64,000 bases of DNA from Acephala macrosclerotiorum (Eukaryota; Ascomycota; Leotiomycetes; Helotiales; Mollisiaceae). Of this stretch, positions 1 through 13,966 are shown piece after piece (the first letter of the stretch is position 1; each line of letters starts with the position of its first letter). Location: assembly GCA_014904845.1 (NCBI GenBank), contig MU119339.1, forward strand, positions 1 to 64,000, given 5' to 3'. The position numbers were made by a program, and so were the translations under genes. Under the pieces are notes generated by a model. The model did no database searches. It saw nothing but the letters and a program-made list of their open reading frames with translations, and was not told where the DNA came from.

Positions 1-1372
1 TTTTTATATATATTCGTTTTAATATTAATTATTTCGAGCAATTTAATATATAATTTTTATAAATTAATATTTTTTTATAATTTCGTAATCTCGTAATCAA
101 ATTATTTAATCTCTAATAATATAATTAAAATAAAAAAATTTTATTAATTGATTTTCAATTTTCAATTTTTAATAATTCGAGTTTTTTTTTAATAATAATA
201 AAAAACAAAATATACAAATCGTATATAAACAATTTTTAACGAAATTTATTAAAATAATTTATTTTTTGACATTGTTTTACTAATATAAAAAAGTAATAAA
301 ATACAAAGTAAAAAAGTTTAATCGTAAATCAATTCGTTTTAATTAATAAATTAAATTTATTCGAAATAATTCGTAATTCGTAAATCAATTTATTAATTAA
401 TAAAACAAAAATAAAAATAGAAAAATTATTAATTAATTTATAATAAGCGAAAATTCATTATATATTAAAAAATACGTAATTAGTATTATTTTCAAAATTA
501 ATTATTTACAAAGATTTTTAAAGAGAAAATATATAATTCTATTACAATATTATTTTAAAAAATTGAAAAAAATAATTTCGAGAAATATAAAATTTTTTAC
601 AATTTTTATCTCAAAAAAAAAAAAAATAATTTAAATTTTACGTCGTAATAAAAATAATATAAAATTGTAAAAAAATTATTTGAATTATTTTTCGTATATT
701 TATAAATTTTTATTAATTCTTTATAAATTTTAAAAAAAAACGAATTCGAAAAAAAAATTTTAATAACGAATTTAAAAAATTTCAAATAAATATATAAAAT
801 TGAAATTAAAATATAATAATCGTTAAATAATTAAATTTAATATATCGTAAAAAATTTTAATAAAAAATTTTCGATTTTAAATAAAAAAATTAATAAAATT
901 ATTGTAATTGTTTAAATAATTAATAAAAAAATTTTAAGATTTGATAAAAAAAAATAAAAAAAATTTTAAATTGATAAAAAATTTTTAAAATAAAAAATTT
1001 AATTTATTAAAATCTATTAAAAACTCAAATATTAAAAACTTTAAAATCGATTATATTACGACGATTTTCGAACGAATATATATTAAATAAACGTCGACGT
1101 ATTATATATAAATTAATTTTTTATATAATTAATTACAAGTTTAAATATATTAAATTTAAATAAAACTTTATTTAAAAATTAAAAAACGCTAAAAAAAAAT
1201 ATAATAATTTGAAATTTAAAAAAGAAATTTTTTAATTATTTGTAATAATATATTAATATTAATATATAATTTTTTTGATCAATAAATAATTTATATACAA
1301 TTTTAGTATTTAAAGAAAAATAATTATCAATTTATAAATTTATTTAAACATTTTAAAAAAATAAAATTATTA

Positions 1373-1605
1373 ATACGTTCGAAAACAAATTACAAAATAT
1401 TAAAATTTTAATTTAATATTAATAATTCAATTTTGTTTATTTTTTTTCAGAGAAAATATTTATTTACTTATATAATTAAAAAATGTAAACGTAAAATTAA
1501 AAAATAAATATTAAAACAATTATTATTAAAAGTAATAAAAATTATAATTCGAATTATTTAATCGATTATTTAAATAATTATTTGATTAAATCGATAAAAA
1601 TTATT
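1373..1605 (+). repeat. Degenerate ~230-nt repeat, copy 1 (LTR-like)
   Basis: This copy begins near TTAATACGTTCGAAAAC and runs to a TTAAATCGATAAAA end. It aligns by eye over its whole length with the copies at 6,373 and 12,333, including a shared internal AATGTAAACGTAAAATTAAA. Differences are mainly C/T and G/A transitions, as RIP would leave. It lies 5.0 kb before copy 2, a distance that fits LTR-internal-LTR spacing. Target duplication and primer-binding site cannot be recognised after the mutation. Confidence 0.7.
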
Positions 1606-4600
1606 GTTTTTAAACGTATTAATAATTGTATTATAATTAATATAAACGATTATATTATTATTATTTAAAAAATACAATAATTTTTAAAAAATTCAAATAA
1701 ATATATTTATTTCTAATTTCGTAAACTAATAATTTTATTTAATAAAATTTAAATTTTTCAAAAAAAATAAAATTAAATATTTAATATCGTTTTTATTTAT
1801 TTAATATAATACGACGCTAAATTCTATTTTTTTATTATTATTTATATATAAAATAAAAAAGTTTTTAAAATCAAAAAAAACTAATTAAAAATATTTATAT
1901 AAACGATTTTATAATATTCTTTATATATATTTAATATTATTTAATAATAAATTTTTAATTCGTTTATAAACTCGATTAAATACTTTTTAATATAACGATT
2001 TTAATTCGATTTTTAAATAAAAAAATTTTTAAAATCGCGTATTTTTAAAATTTAAAACGATTTAAAAATTATAATAAAATATAAAATAAATTTATAATAA
2101 TAATCAAAAAAATCGAATTTATATTCGAATTATTTTAAAATAATAAAAAATTTTAAAATTTTAATTATTTTAATTTTTTTTTTATATTTAATTCGAAATA
2201 ATTAATTTAATAATTTAACGTTTTTAATTTAAATTACATAAAATAATATTTAATAAAAAAAAATATTTTATTCAATTTATAAAATAAATAAACAAATAAT
2301 TAATATAAAATTTAATATTTTTAAAAATATTTATTAAAAATTTATTTTATTTAATATTAAAAAAAAATTAAAAAAAATTAATCAAATTTATAGTATTAAT
2401 TGTAAATTATTTATATTTATAATAAAAAATTATAAAAACGATTTTTTAGTGATTTTTAAAATGAATTTTTTATTAAAAAAAATTTTTAATTATATTAAAA
2501 TAAAAAAAATAATCGAATTTTTTATCGCTTTAAAAATATCGTTTTATTTTAATAAAAAATAAATATTCAAAAATATTTTAATATTTACGCGTTTAAAATC
2601 GACGATCAATTTAAATTTATTATTTTATTAAATTAAAAAAACAAAAAAAAATAATTAATAAAATTTTTTTAAAGAAATTTTTTTAATAATATTAATTTTA
2701 TTAAAAAAATTAAAAATTTTATTTGTTTTAATATGATTTTTTTTTAATATTTTAAAAAAAAATTATTTTAAATTATTAAAATTAATATTTTTATTTTATC
2801 GTTAAAATTATTTAAATAAAATTTAAAAAAACATATATTTTTTTTAAAAATTTAAATAATATAAATATAATATTTGTTTAAAAAAGATTTAATAAAAGTT
2901 TTTTAAACGAATTAATAAAATATAAATATTTATTTAATTTTTTTTTTCGTATTTTTAATTATTAAAAACAAATTTTAAAATATTTTAATAAATTCGAAAT
3001 AAATATTAATATTATTAATATTATTAAAAGTTTTATTAAAATGATTTAATATATTTAAAATTTGCTTTATTTGAAATTTAATCAATAATTATTTGAAATT
3101 AATATAAAAAAATAATTTTATTTATTCGTTAAAAATTTCAATTATTAAATTTTTAAAAATATTATATACGATATTAATTTGCGAAAAAACGTTAATAAAA
3201 TAATTCGAAATATAAACTAGAAATTATTTATATTATATTTTTATATTAATTTTTCAATTTAAATTAATAATTATCATTTTAATAATATAAATTTAAACGT
3301 GAAATATAATTTTTTTTTTAATACTTTAATCGATTGAAATTAATAACGCGTTTTATTTATATAATATTTAAATAATTATTTTTAAATATAACGTTTAATA
3401 AAAAAATATTATAATCGAAATATTTTATAATATAAAACTCGATTATAAATTAAAAAAATTTATTATTTATTATTAAAAATCGAATAAATAAATAAATAAA
3501 ATTATTTATTTACGATTTAAAATTTATATTAAAAAAATTAATAATTTTAAAATTTTTATATAATATAATATCGAAATAAAAAATATAAAATATATTTTTA
3601 ATTATAAACGAAATATAAATATTAATATTCGAATATTTTTTAAAAAAAAAAATTTATTATATAATATAATTTTTACGTTCGTATAATAAATATATATTTT
3701 ATTATTTATATAATATACGTTTTATTTATTTTTAATTACAAGAAACAAACTTTTTAAATCGATTAAAAAAATAATTAATAAATATAAATAGTAATTATAA
3801 TAAAAAATAATTATTATTAATAATTTTAATAATAATTAATTTTTCGTTAATATTTTTAATTATCGACGAAAATAAATATTATATTAAAAAAAATTTATTA
3901 GTATTATTCGTATTACAAAAATAATTAAATAAATTTTTATTTAATATATTAAATAAATTAATAATAAACGAAAAAACTAAAAATTAAAAATTAAAAAATT
4001 AAATATTTTTTATTATTTTATAATTTTTAATTATTTTTAAATTTTTAATAATATTAATTAATAATATTAATTTTAAATCGTTTTATTATATTATTATAAT
4101 AATAAAACAAATAATATAAAAAATATTTAAAATAATAATAATAAAAATTTTATTAAAATATTTTAATAATAAATTATTATTTTTAAATAATTATTTAATT
4201 TGTTTTTTGAATTAAAATCAATATAAAAATCGTAAAAATTTTATTAAATTAAATAAATTTATTAATATATTTAATAAAACGATTTATTAATACGTTTAAT
4301 AAAACGATTTATTAATTAAAATTAAATCGTACGAATATACGTTATTTTTTGAAAATTTATTATTCGTATAATAAATCGAAATAATTAATTTTAAAGTATT
4401 AATAAAAATCGATAAAAAAATAAAAAAAATAAAATAAATTTTTTATTTTTATTATTATTTTTAAAATTATTATAATAAAAATTTAAATCGAAAATTAAAT
4501 ATTTAATAGTTTTTTGTAAAATATAATATAAAAATTAAAAAAAAAAATGAAAATTCTTGAAATTTTAAAACTAAAAATTTAAAAATTAAATTTTATTAAA

Positions 4601-6047
4601 ATTATTAATAATAAATTTTTTTATTATAATTAATTTAAATTTTTCGTTTATAATTTTTTTCGTAATAAATAAATATTTAAAAATATATATTGTATTAATT
4701 TTAAATAATAAATTTTATAAAATAAATTTTAATTATAAATTAATTTAACGTATTATATTTATTTAAAATAATAATTAATTTAAAAATAAAATTTAAATTT
4801 TTATAAAATCGTCGAATAAAAAAAAAATATATTTTCAATTTTTATATATAAAATTTTTTTTACAATTAAATATTTTCAAATTATAAATTTAAATTTATTA
4901 TTGAAAATATATTTTTTATAAAATCGTAAATAAATTATTATAAAAACATATTATTAATTTAATAATTTATAATTGTATAAATTTCAAAAAAAATATTATT
5001 AAATTAAATATAAATTTTACTTTTTATAATAATAAATAAAATTAATAAAATAATTTTTTCATTATAAATTTAAAATATATAATCGAAATAATTAATATAA
5101 AAAAAATAATTTTAATTTAATAATTTAAAAAATATAAATTTTAAATTATTTTTCGATTTTTTATTTATAAATAATATAAATAAATAAAATTTTATTTATT
5201 TTAAAATAATAAATTACGTTTAAAACGTTTAAAAAATTAATAATTATTTTCTCGTTATTTAATCGACGATATATATTATTAATTTAAATTTTTTTAAAAA
5301 TAAATTAAAAATTATATAAAAATTTTAATTTCGTAAATAAAATATATTAAAAAAAAATATTAATAATTGTTTTTATTTTATATAAAATTCGAACTTTAAA
5401 TTCAATAATTCGTAAAACGATATTAATTATATTTTTATCGTTTTTTAATAAAATATTTTTTATATTTTAATACAAATTATTTTCGTATATTTTTTTTATA
5501 TAATTTTAATAAAAATTATATTTTTCGTTTATTATTTTATTATATACGATTATACTTCGAATAAACTAAAAATAATTATTTTAAATATCGAAATTTAAAT
5601 TTTTTTATTATTTAAAAAATTTAATAAATAAATCGTTTGTTTATAAATTTTTTTTTTTAAAAAATTTAATAATTCGATAATATTTTAAAATTATTAAAAG
5701 TTTTACGAGAATTTGTATTTAAAAAAATTGAAAATTTAAAAATAATTAAAAAAAAAATAATAATTAAAATATTTTTTAAAAATATTTTAAACGTTCAAAT
5801 AAATTATTAATAAAATCAAAAATTGAAAATTGTAAAATTTATTTTAATAAAAAGTTTTACGTCGTTTATATAAATATAATTTTTAAATTAAACGATATAT
5901 TTAATTTTATTAAATTCGATATAAAAAATCTTCGAATAAATTTTATTTTAAATAATTCGTTTTCTTATTTTTATAGTATTAATAAAATATTTGAATTAAA
6001 TTAATAAAATAAAAATATATAAAAATTCGAAATTAAAAAAATTTAAA

Positions 6048-6082
<35 letters not shown>

Positions 6083-6115
6083 AAAAAAATTAAAAAAAAA
6101 AAAAAAAAAAAAAAA
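6048..6115. repeat. Poly(A) low-complexity run
   Basis: Two long A tracts are separated by a short TAAAAAAAATT break, almost 70 nt of near-pure A on the + strand. The run lies about 260 nt before LTR-like copy 2. It could be a poly-purine tract, a poly(A) tail of a non-LTR insertion, or simply a slippage product. The sequence alone does not decide. Confidence 0.6.
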
Positions 6116-6372
6116 TTATTTAATGCGAATTTAATAAAAATCGTTCGTTCGATTTTTTTAATCGATTTTTATTAAACTTTTTATATTTAATTAATTTATT
6201 AATAATAAAAAACGATTATAAAATAATAAAACTATATTTATAATTATTATAATTCGAAATAATATAATAAATAAATTGTTCGTAAAAATTTAAAAATCGA
6301 TATAAAATTATATAAATAATTACATATAATCGAATTCGATAATTTTTAAAAAATTCGATCGAAATATATTAA

Positions 6373-6600
6373 TATATTCGAAAACAAATTACAAAATATT
6401 AAAATTTTAATCTAGTATTAATAATTCAATTTTGTTTGCTTTTTTTCAAAGAGAGTATTTATTTACTTATATAATTAAAAAATGTAAACGTAAAATTAAA
6501 AAGTAAACACTAGAATAATTATTATTAAAAATAATAAAAAATTATAATTCGAATTATTCAATTGATCATTTAAACGATTATTTGATTGAATCGATATTAG
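6373..6600 (+). repeat. Degenerate ~230-nt repeat, copy 2 (LTR-like)
   Basis: This is the middle copy of the three. It keeps more G and C than copy 1, for example in its TTTTGTTTGC and AAAGAGAGTATTT segments. It also marks a change in base composition: DNA to its left is nearly symmetric in G and C, while DNA to its right keeps clearly more G than C on the + strand. It could therefore be the junction LTR of two elements in tandem. Confidence 0.7.
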
Positions 6601-9600
6601 TAATTTTTTTTTAAAAGAAAACACTTTTTTTAACTCGTGAATAAAAAATAAAAAAAATACTATTATAATTATAAACGCGTTATTTTATTATCAAATAATA
6701 GAAAAAAATTTAATCGTAAACTAATTATTATTACGTATTGTAATATTTGATTAATTAAATCAAATTTGAAAAAAAAATTTCAAATTCGATATTTATAATT
6801 TTCGAATTAATTAGAAATTTTGTTTTTAAAAATACTAAAAATATTAAAAATATTAAAATATTAAAATAATAATTATACGTTTTTTTTTTAATATTGTTTT
6901 TTTTAATAATTATTTTTTTTTTTTTTTTCGTTTTTATTAATTGATTTTTAAATTTTAAAACGTTGTATTTATTTTTGTATTTTAATATTGAAATAATTAG
7001 TATTAATAAACGATTTAAATAATTTATTAATATTGAATTTAATTATAGTATTAATTAAATTATTATTTTTAGTAATTTATTGAATTTTTAAAAGTTTTTT
7101 ATATTCGTACGATTATTTGATAATTATAATATTGATTATAAAACGCTTTTTTTTAATAATATCGAGTTTGATTATATATTCGTAAAAAAAAAAATCGATA
7201 TAAATAATTACAAAAATTGAATTCAATTTTAATCGTTTTATAATAAAATTAAAAATAATAAAAATCGAGATTTTTATATCGATTTTAATTATTATTACGT
7301 ATAGTTTGAAAATTAGAATAATACAAATAATTTTTTTGTATTTTATTGAATTTTAATAAAGTAAATTATTTCGTAAATCGAATTATTTATTATTATAAAT
7401 TTTATTACTAAAAATAATAATATATTCGATTTACGAATTGAAATTTTTATTTATAGTAAAAAAATCGTTTATTAAAACGAAAAATTTTATTGAATATAAA
7501 TTTAAATAAAAAAATTGAAATTTACGATTAAAATTATTTATTTATTATTATAATTACGTATTTAATATTATAATTTACTTTTTTTCGAGATTTTAATATT
7601 AAATTACTATCGATATATTGTACGCAGTTTTTAATTGATAAATAAAATTGATATATATTTTTTAAATACGTTATTTAAAATAAGTTTATTTGTAAAAATT
7701 TAATTTCGAATTAATTAAATTTAAACGTTTATTTTATTTTTTTTGTAAAAATACAATTTTATTTTCAATTTCGTTTATTGTTAATTTGTATTCGTTAAAT
7801 AATAAAAAAGTATTCAACGTAAAAATTTTTATAAATTTAATTAATAATTTGATTTTTTGTAATTTAAAGTTTTTTAATTTTATAAAAATTTAATTTTTTA
7901 AAATAAACGTATTATCGATTTGTATATCGATTTGTATATCGATTATTTCGAATAAAATATAATTACTTTTTATAATAAGTAAATAAAAATCGAAAATTGA
8001 AAATTTTATTAAAAATTTGTTTTTATAATAAACGTTATACGTTTTATATTAATATATTTTCGTTTTTGAAATTTTATAAAGAAATTTAATTATTTTGAAA
8101 ACGATATTTAATAAAAATTTATTTGTTATTTTTTTTAGAGATTTAATAAAAATAATACGTATTAATAAAATTATTAATTATATATATATTTGAATAATAT
8201 TTTTCAAATAAAATTTTATTTTTTTGAGTTTAAAAAATAAAATTAAAACGACGATAATTCGTTGATTAATATATTGAATAATCGAAAATTAAATTAATAT
8301 TATTTTTTGGTTTTTATTATTAAATATTTAAATTACAAAACGAGATTTCTCGTATAAAATTATTGTTTTTATATTTTTGATTTCGTTTATTAATTTCGAA
8401 TTAAAAATTCGTTAATTATTAATTTTTCTCGAATTATTAAAAATTAATTTAAAAAAAATTTTTACGATCAATTTATTAATTTTTTTTTTACGAGAAATTA
8501 CAAACAAATTACTTAAAATAATAATAATTTTTTTTGTGTAAAAATCTATAAATAATTGTTTATTTTTAATTTTTTTTTCAATTAAATAATTTTTGAAAAT
8601 TTTTATATTTATATAAATTGTTATATAAATATATTTATCGAGACTAAAAATATAAAAAAAAAATTTTATTATAATTAGAAATAAACGTAAATTTTTTTTT
8701 GTTAAATAAAATAAATTAAATATATTTTTTTCTATTTTCGAATTTTTTTTAAAAAAGTTTAATTTTAAATTTAAATTTTTTAATAAATTTTCTTTTAATA
8801 AATAATTTTTTAATTATTTTTTAAATTATTTGAAATTTTAATAAAATAATTTTATTATAATATTATAAAAGTTTTTTAATTTATTTAATAATTGTAATTA
8901 ATATATTTTTCTATTTATTATTAAAAACGTATACGATTTTTTTAATTTTTTTTTTTTAAACAAATATTTTTGAATTTAAAAATAAATCGATCAAATAATA
9001 ATTTTATAAATTATTTTTTATTTGTAAAATATCGTTAATTTAATAAATAATATAATATTTTCAAATTATAATTATTATATTTTTCATTGTTTTAATTTTG
9101 ACGACAATTGATATTATAAATACGTTTTATTATAATATTCGAAAGTAAATACTAAAAACAAAAAATATAAAAATAATATTATTTGATTTTATTGTATTAT
9201 TAATTGTTTTAATTATTATTTGAAATCGTTTTTTTTCTTTCGTAAATTGAAAAATTCTTAAATTAATATATTATATGTACATTTTAATAAAATATAATAT
9301 TTTTTTATTAAATTAATCGAATTATAAATTTTTATTAATATAATTTTTAAATTAATATTTATATTTTTAATATTATTATAAAAAATTTTAAAATTGAAAT
9401 TTCGTTTCAAAATTATAAATAATAAATATTAATAATTTAAAATAAACGTTAATTTAATACGTTTAAAAAACTTTTTATATTTTTTTTATTAATATATTAA
9501 CGAGAAATTTCGTAATTTGAAATATTATAATTTTGTTTACAATTTAAAATACGTTTAAATAAATAAAATAATTAAAATTATAATTATTATATAATATAAA

Positions 9601-12332
9601 TTTGAAACGATTAAAAGATTTATTATTTATTTAATATTATTAATAAAAAAAATTATTTTTTTAATTTTTTTAAAATTTGTAAAATGTTTTTTATATTTTA
9701 ATATTCGTGTAAATTTAACGATTAATAAATATTCGAAATATTTGTATAATTGTTTGAATTTCGTTTTAATTAAATAATAAATAATAAAATCGATTTTTAT
9801 TATAAAAAATTTATAATTACTATAAATCAAATTTTCGAGTAAATTAAATAATATTTAAAAATATTTAAATGTTTTAATAATAAATATATATTATTTATTT
9901 TAAATAAATATATTATTGAGATTATTGAATTTAATTTGTAATTTGTTTATATTTTGAAAATAAAATAAAAAAAGTACGTTTATTAGAATCACGTAAAACG
10001 TAATATATTCAATTGATATATTAATATTAATAATTTTAAAAAATAAAATTTTATCAATTTCAAATTTAATTATTATTTTTTTAATTTTGAATTCGTTAAA
10101 AAATTAAATATTAATTTTTATCGATAATCGATTATTAAACGATATTAATATTAATTATAATACTTATAAAAACGTTTAATATATAATAATTCGTTAAATA
10201 CGTTTTTATATTAATAAATATTAAAAACGATTTTAATTGTATTATAATATTTAATATCGTATAATAAATTGATTAATAATTGAATAATTCGATAATTTTA
10301 AGTTTATTAATTGTATTGTAAAATATTATAAAATAATTAATTAATCGTATAATATTATTTTCAAATAAAATTTTTTTTTTAATAATTTTAACGAGAAATT
10401 ATTTATATTTTTTAATAATATTGAAATTTAATTTTTCGAATTCGATTACGAATTAAATTATTTTGTTTTTATCGAATGATTTTAATTTCTTAAAATTGTT
10501 ATATATTTTTTTTTTTTTTTAATATATAACGAATATTTTAATAATTCGAATTTTTATAAATAAAATACTTTTTTTCGTTTTAATATATAATCGATTTTTT
10601 ATAATTAATTCGATTGTTATATTAAGTATTTTTATTGAAATATTTACGATTCACGAAATATAATTTAATCGTATTTTAATAAAATTTTTTATTTGAAATA
10701 AAATCGTATTATAAACGTTTTTATATATAATTTGAAAATTCGATAAAAATCGAAAAAGTATTTAATAATATTTTAATATATTTCAATAAATATAATAAAA
10801 TTTATTTCGTATAATAATTTTTATTTATATATTCGAATGTAAATTAAATTATTTTTAGATCAATTTTTGACGTAATATTTCGAAGTATTCAATAATTACT
10901 TTGTTTAAATTTTATATTCGAATTATAATAAATATAATTGTATTTTATTAATTAAGTATTTTATTTTAACGTTTTTCGATTTTGAAATTCGATTTTACAA
11001 TTTCGATTATTTTATTAAAAAGTAAATTTTTTTTAGTGAGTTTTTAATAGTAAAATTTATTAATTTTATTAATTAATATAATCGAAAACGTATTATAATA
11101 ATTTTCGAGTTTAAAATTTATTTTCGAATATAGATCTTTAAATATTTGTATAAATATATTTAATAAATTTTTTTTTTCGTAGTATTTGAATTTATTATTA
11201 TAAATTTTTATAAAAATAATTAATTTTTTATTGAAATTAAATATTGTTTAATTTTCGCGATTAAAATTGTATATTAATTAATTAGAATTTTTTAATAGTT
11301 TTTTAGTTTTTAATAATAATAAAAACGATGAATTTTATTTCGAGTTTTTATTTTTTAATAATATTTTATTGTATTTTTGAAATTATTTTTAAATTATTAT
11401 ATATTCGAATAATATCGTTTAATTTATAAAAAAGTTTTTAATAAGTTTTAATAATTGAAAAAAAAAATTCAAAAATATTAATATTATTTTTTTAATTTTT
11501 TTAATAAAAATAATAAAAAACGTTAATTTTTGAATTTATTTTATTTTTAAATCGATTATATTTTTTTATAAATTAAAATTTCTTATTAAATTTATTTTTA
11601 CGATTTTTTTATACGATTATTTTAATTGTTTTTTTTTTATTTACAATATTTATTAATATTTTCAAAATTTTAATAAATCGCTTTTTTGATATTTATATTT
11701 TGTTCGTTTATAAAATTTTATATAATTTTTTTTTCGTGTTTTTATTTATTTTTTTTTAAATATTTTTTTTATTTATTTTAAAAATATTTCTTTATATTCT
11801 ATTTATAATTTATAGTTTCGATTATTTCTCGTTTTGAAATTTTATATTTATTTTAATATATATTGTATTAAATCAAAAAATAAAAAAAATAATTAAAAAA
11901 AAATTTTTAATTAAAATCGTATTTTGAAAAAATATAATTGTATTTTCGAAAAACGTTTTATTGAATTATATCGTATTCGATAAATATAATAATTCGACGA
12001 ATTTTTATATTGAATTCGTAAAAATTATTTTAAAATTATTTAATAAATTATAATAAAATATTTATTATTAATACGCGATAAAACGTAAAATAAAAAATTA
12101 ATTAATTTCAAATCAAAAAAAATAAAACGAGTATAAAATCGCAATATTTTTTAAAAATTTAAAAAAAAAATTTAATATAAATAAAAACTATTTTTTTTAC
12201 GTTTAATTAAATTAATAAATTATATATAATTTGATTTTTTTTATTCGATCGATTTTATTTAATTATTATTTTTTCGTAAGTAATTTTGTTATTTTATAAT
12301 CGAATGAGTTCAATTATTGATTAGTATTAATA

Positions 12333-12560
12333 CGTTTAAAAACAAATTACAAAATATTAAAATTTTAATCTAATATTAATAATTCAATTTTATTTGCTTT
12401 TTTCTAGAAAAAATATTTATTTATTTATATAATTAAAAAATATAAATATAAGATTAAAAAGTAAACGTTGAAACAATTGTTATCAAAAGTAATAAAAATT
12501 ATAATTCGAATTATTTAATCGATTATTTAAATAATCACTTGATTAAATCGACAAAATATA
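12333..12560 (+). repeat. Degenerate ~230-nt repeat, copy 3 (LTR-like), at block border
   Basis: The third copy lies in the same orientation as the other two and ends about 40 nt before base composition returns to normal. It keeps the shared ACAAATTACAAAATATTAAA start and the AATTCGAATTATTTAATCGA tail. Its position suggests that the right edge of the AT-rich block is the end of an inserted element, with host DNA from about 12,600 onward. Confidence 0.7.
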
Positions 12561-12715
12561 AATATATTATTATATAATAATTTTTATCGCAAGATATATT
12601 ACGATTTTAGTATAATAAGTCTTATTTGAAAAGTCTGTGTGTATTAGTGCGTTTGAAGAGAGAAGGTTTTAAAAGAGAGAAACTATCTAAAGTAAGATAC
12701 TAAACTAAACTAGTG

Positions 12716-13291
12716 CTAGTCCACGTGACCACCCCAACAGCAGCCTTCGCGCAAATATCTGTGGAAGTCTTGTACAGTATCAAATGGCCCGTGATACGAC
12801 CCCCCAGAAAGTCGACCATTAAACAATGGTCCGCCTGCGACGTTCGATATGCCTTGGCCTGGAGGAGGGGGAATGCGCCGCATCTGGTCGACCATGTTCT
12901 TAATCTGTGCCAGTATCTTCTCCTTGGATTCTGCACTTCGTTCTAGCCAGTCGTCCTTCAAGATATGTCCCTGCACCCTCTCCATCAATATATACTTGTA
13001 TCCTTTCCGTTCAAAGGCGCAGTGCACTTTGGGAACGGGAATCGAGGTGTGCTTGGCGACAAATTGCATCGTTGCTGCTTCGGCAGGTTGTTTCAAAGTC
13101 CCAACTTTGATGCAGAGGTTCTTCGAAAGCATGAGAACGGGGCCGTGGCGGGGCAGAATACGATTCAAAAGTCTAAGCGTCGCGAGCACGAAAAACCGTC
13201 GAAGGGGAGTGTCGTTGACACTGAGGCTAGGCTTTGATTGGGTGTTTTTGGGCGATGAGACTGGGAGAATAATGGAATCCCTTTCACTCAT
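12716..13291 (-). pseudogene. Truncated APH/choline-kinase-like phosphotransferase
   Basis: The open frame starts at an ATG (MSERDSI...) and encodes 191 residues resembling the N-terminal lobe of fungal APH-type kinases (PF01636). It has an LCIKVG strand like a kinase ATP-binding lysine, a TSIPVPKV segment and a hinge-like YILMERVQGHIL. The frame then ends in CCWGGHVD without the family's HGDLNxxN catalytic loop or the DW metal-binding motif. Translation runs toward the AT-rich block, whose border lies about 100 nt beyond the stop. A gene cut by repeat insertion is the simplest reading, and the product should lack phosphotransfer activity. A further exon in the damaged DNA cannot be excluded. 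Another APH-type gene, intact, lies at 62,197-63,116. Confidence 0.7.
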
Positions 13292-13484
13292 GACTTCGTC
13301 TTAGGATAATGGATGCACATATCTCGTAGAGTTGGAGAGTTCTTCGTATAAACCGGAGCATCGTTTGAGGTTGGCCAGCGGCTGAGACAACAAGGCTGGA
13401 AAGGAGCTAATTATATTTGGACCAAGTTGTGAGTAATTGGTTACTGCCGCTGTAATTGCTGCGTTAGTAGTGCTTAGTATTAAA

Positions 13485-13740
13485 AATACTAAAATCGAGT
13501 AGAAATTTTATTACTTTTTATAATACGCATTTTTATAATATGAATTTAAAATTTAATATTATAATTATAAAAAATATATTATTATAATAATATATTTATT
13601 TTTTAATTAAACTAATTTAATAATTATTAATATTTTTATTTATTAAATTAAAAATTATTAAAAATTATATAAAAAAAATTAAATTTTAATTATTTTATAA
13701 TTAAAAAAAAAATTTACTAATAAAAATTAAATAAAACCCG
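13485..13740. repeat. Small AT-rich RIP-like island
   Basis: A sharp switch to A/T-only sequence occurs between normal-composition flanks, with almost no C or G. No coding potential or internal repeat was recognised. It resembles the large block at the left end and is probably a short remnant of a repeated sequence. Confidence 0.7.
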
Positions 13741-13966
13741 TTTTAAAAGTTTTTAATTTGACTTTGTATAATTAGTAATTAAATTGAACAAGTTGCAAAG
13801 CCTTCGATTGATTATGCTTAATGTGTGAAAAAGAAAAGCCTAAGAGATATTTAAAGTTCATGGTAAATACGGAAGGGCACGCTCGACCGAGGGAAATGTG
13901 GGTTTGAACGTCATCCCACCTTCGACGCGTCGACGTCCCAATCGCTCCTCCTTCAAAACTCCCAAC

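Larger units (their letters stand above)
1..12600. repeat. AT-rich, RIP-like degenerate repeat block
   Basis: This stretch is almost only A and T. The C bases that remain lie nearly always in CG dinucleotides, while CA, CC and CT are rare on both strands. That is the pattern left by saturating cytosine mutation outside CpG, as in fungal repeat-induced point mutation. Every frame is dense in stops and the longest open frame (about 67 codons near 9,627-9,830) is compositionally spurious. Three copies of a ~230-nt sequence (1,373, 6,373 and 12,333) suggest the block is made of dead LTR-type retroelements, but no protein domain survives to name them. The block ends abruptly near 12,600, where normal base composition returns. 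Centromere-adjacent or subtelomeric heterochromatin is possible; no telomere repeat is seen. Confidence 0.9.

Noticed and set aside
9627..9830. 67-codon open frame inside the AT-rich block
   Set aside because: It is made of Lys/Ile/Phe/Tyr/Asn codons only, as random A/T sequence gives, and has no domain.
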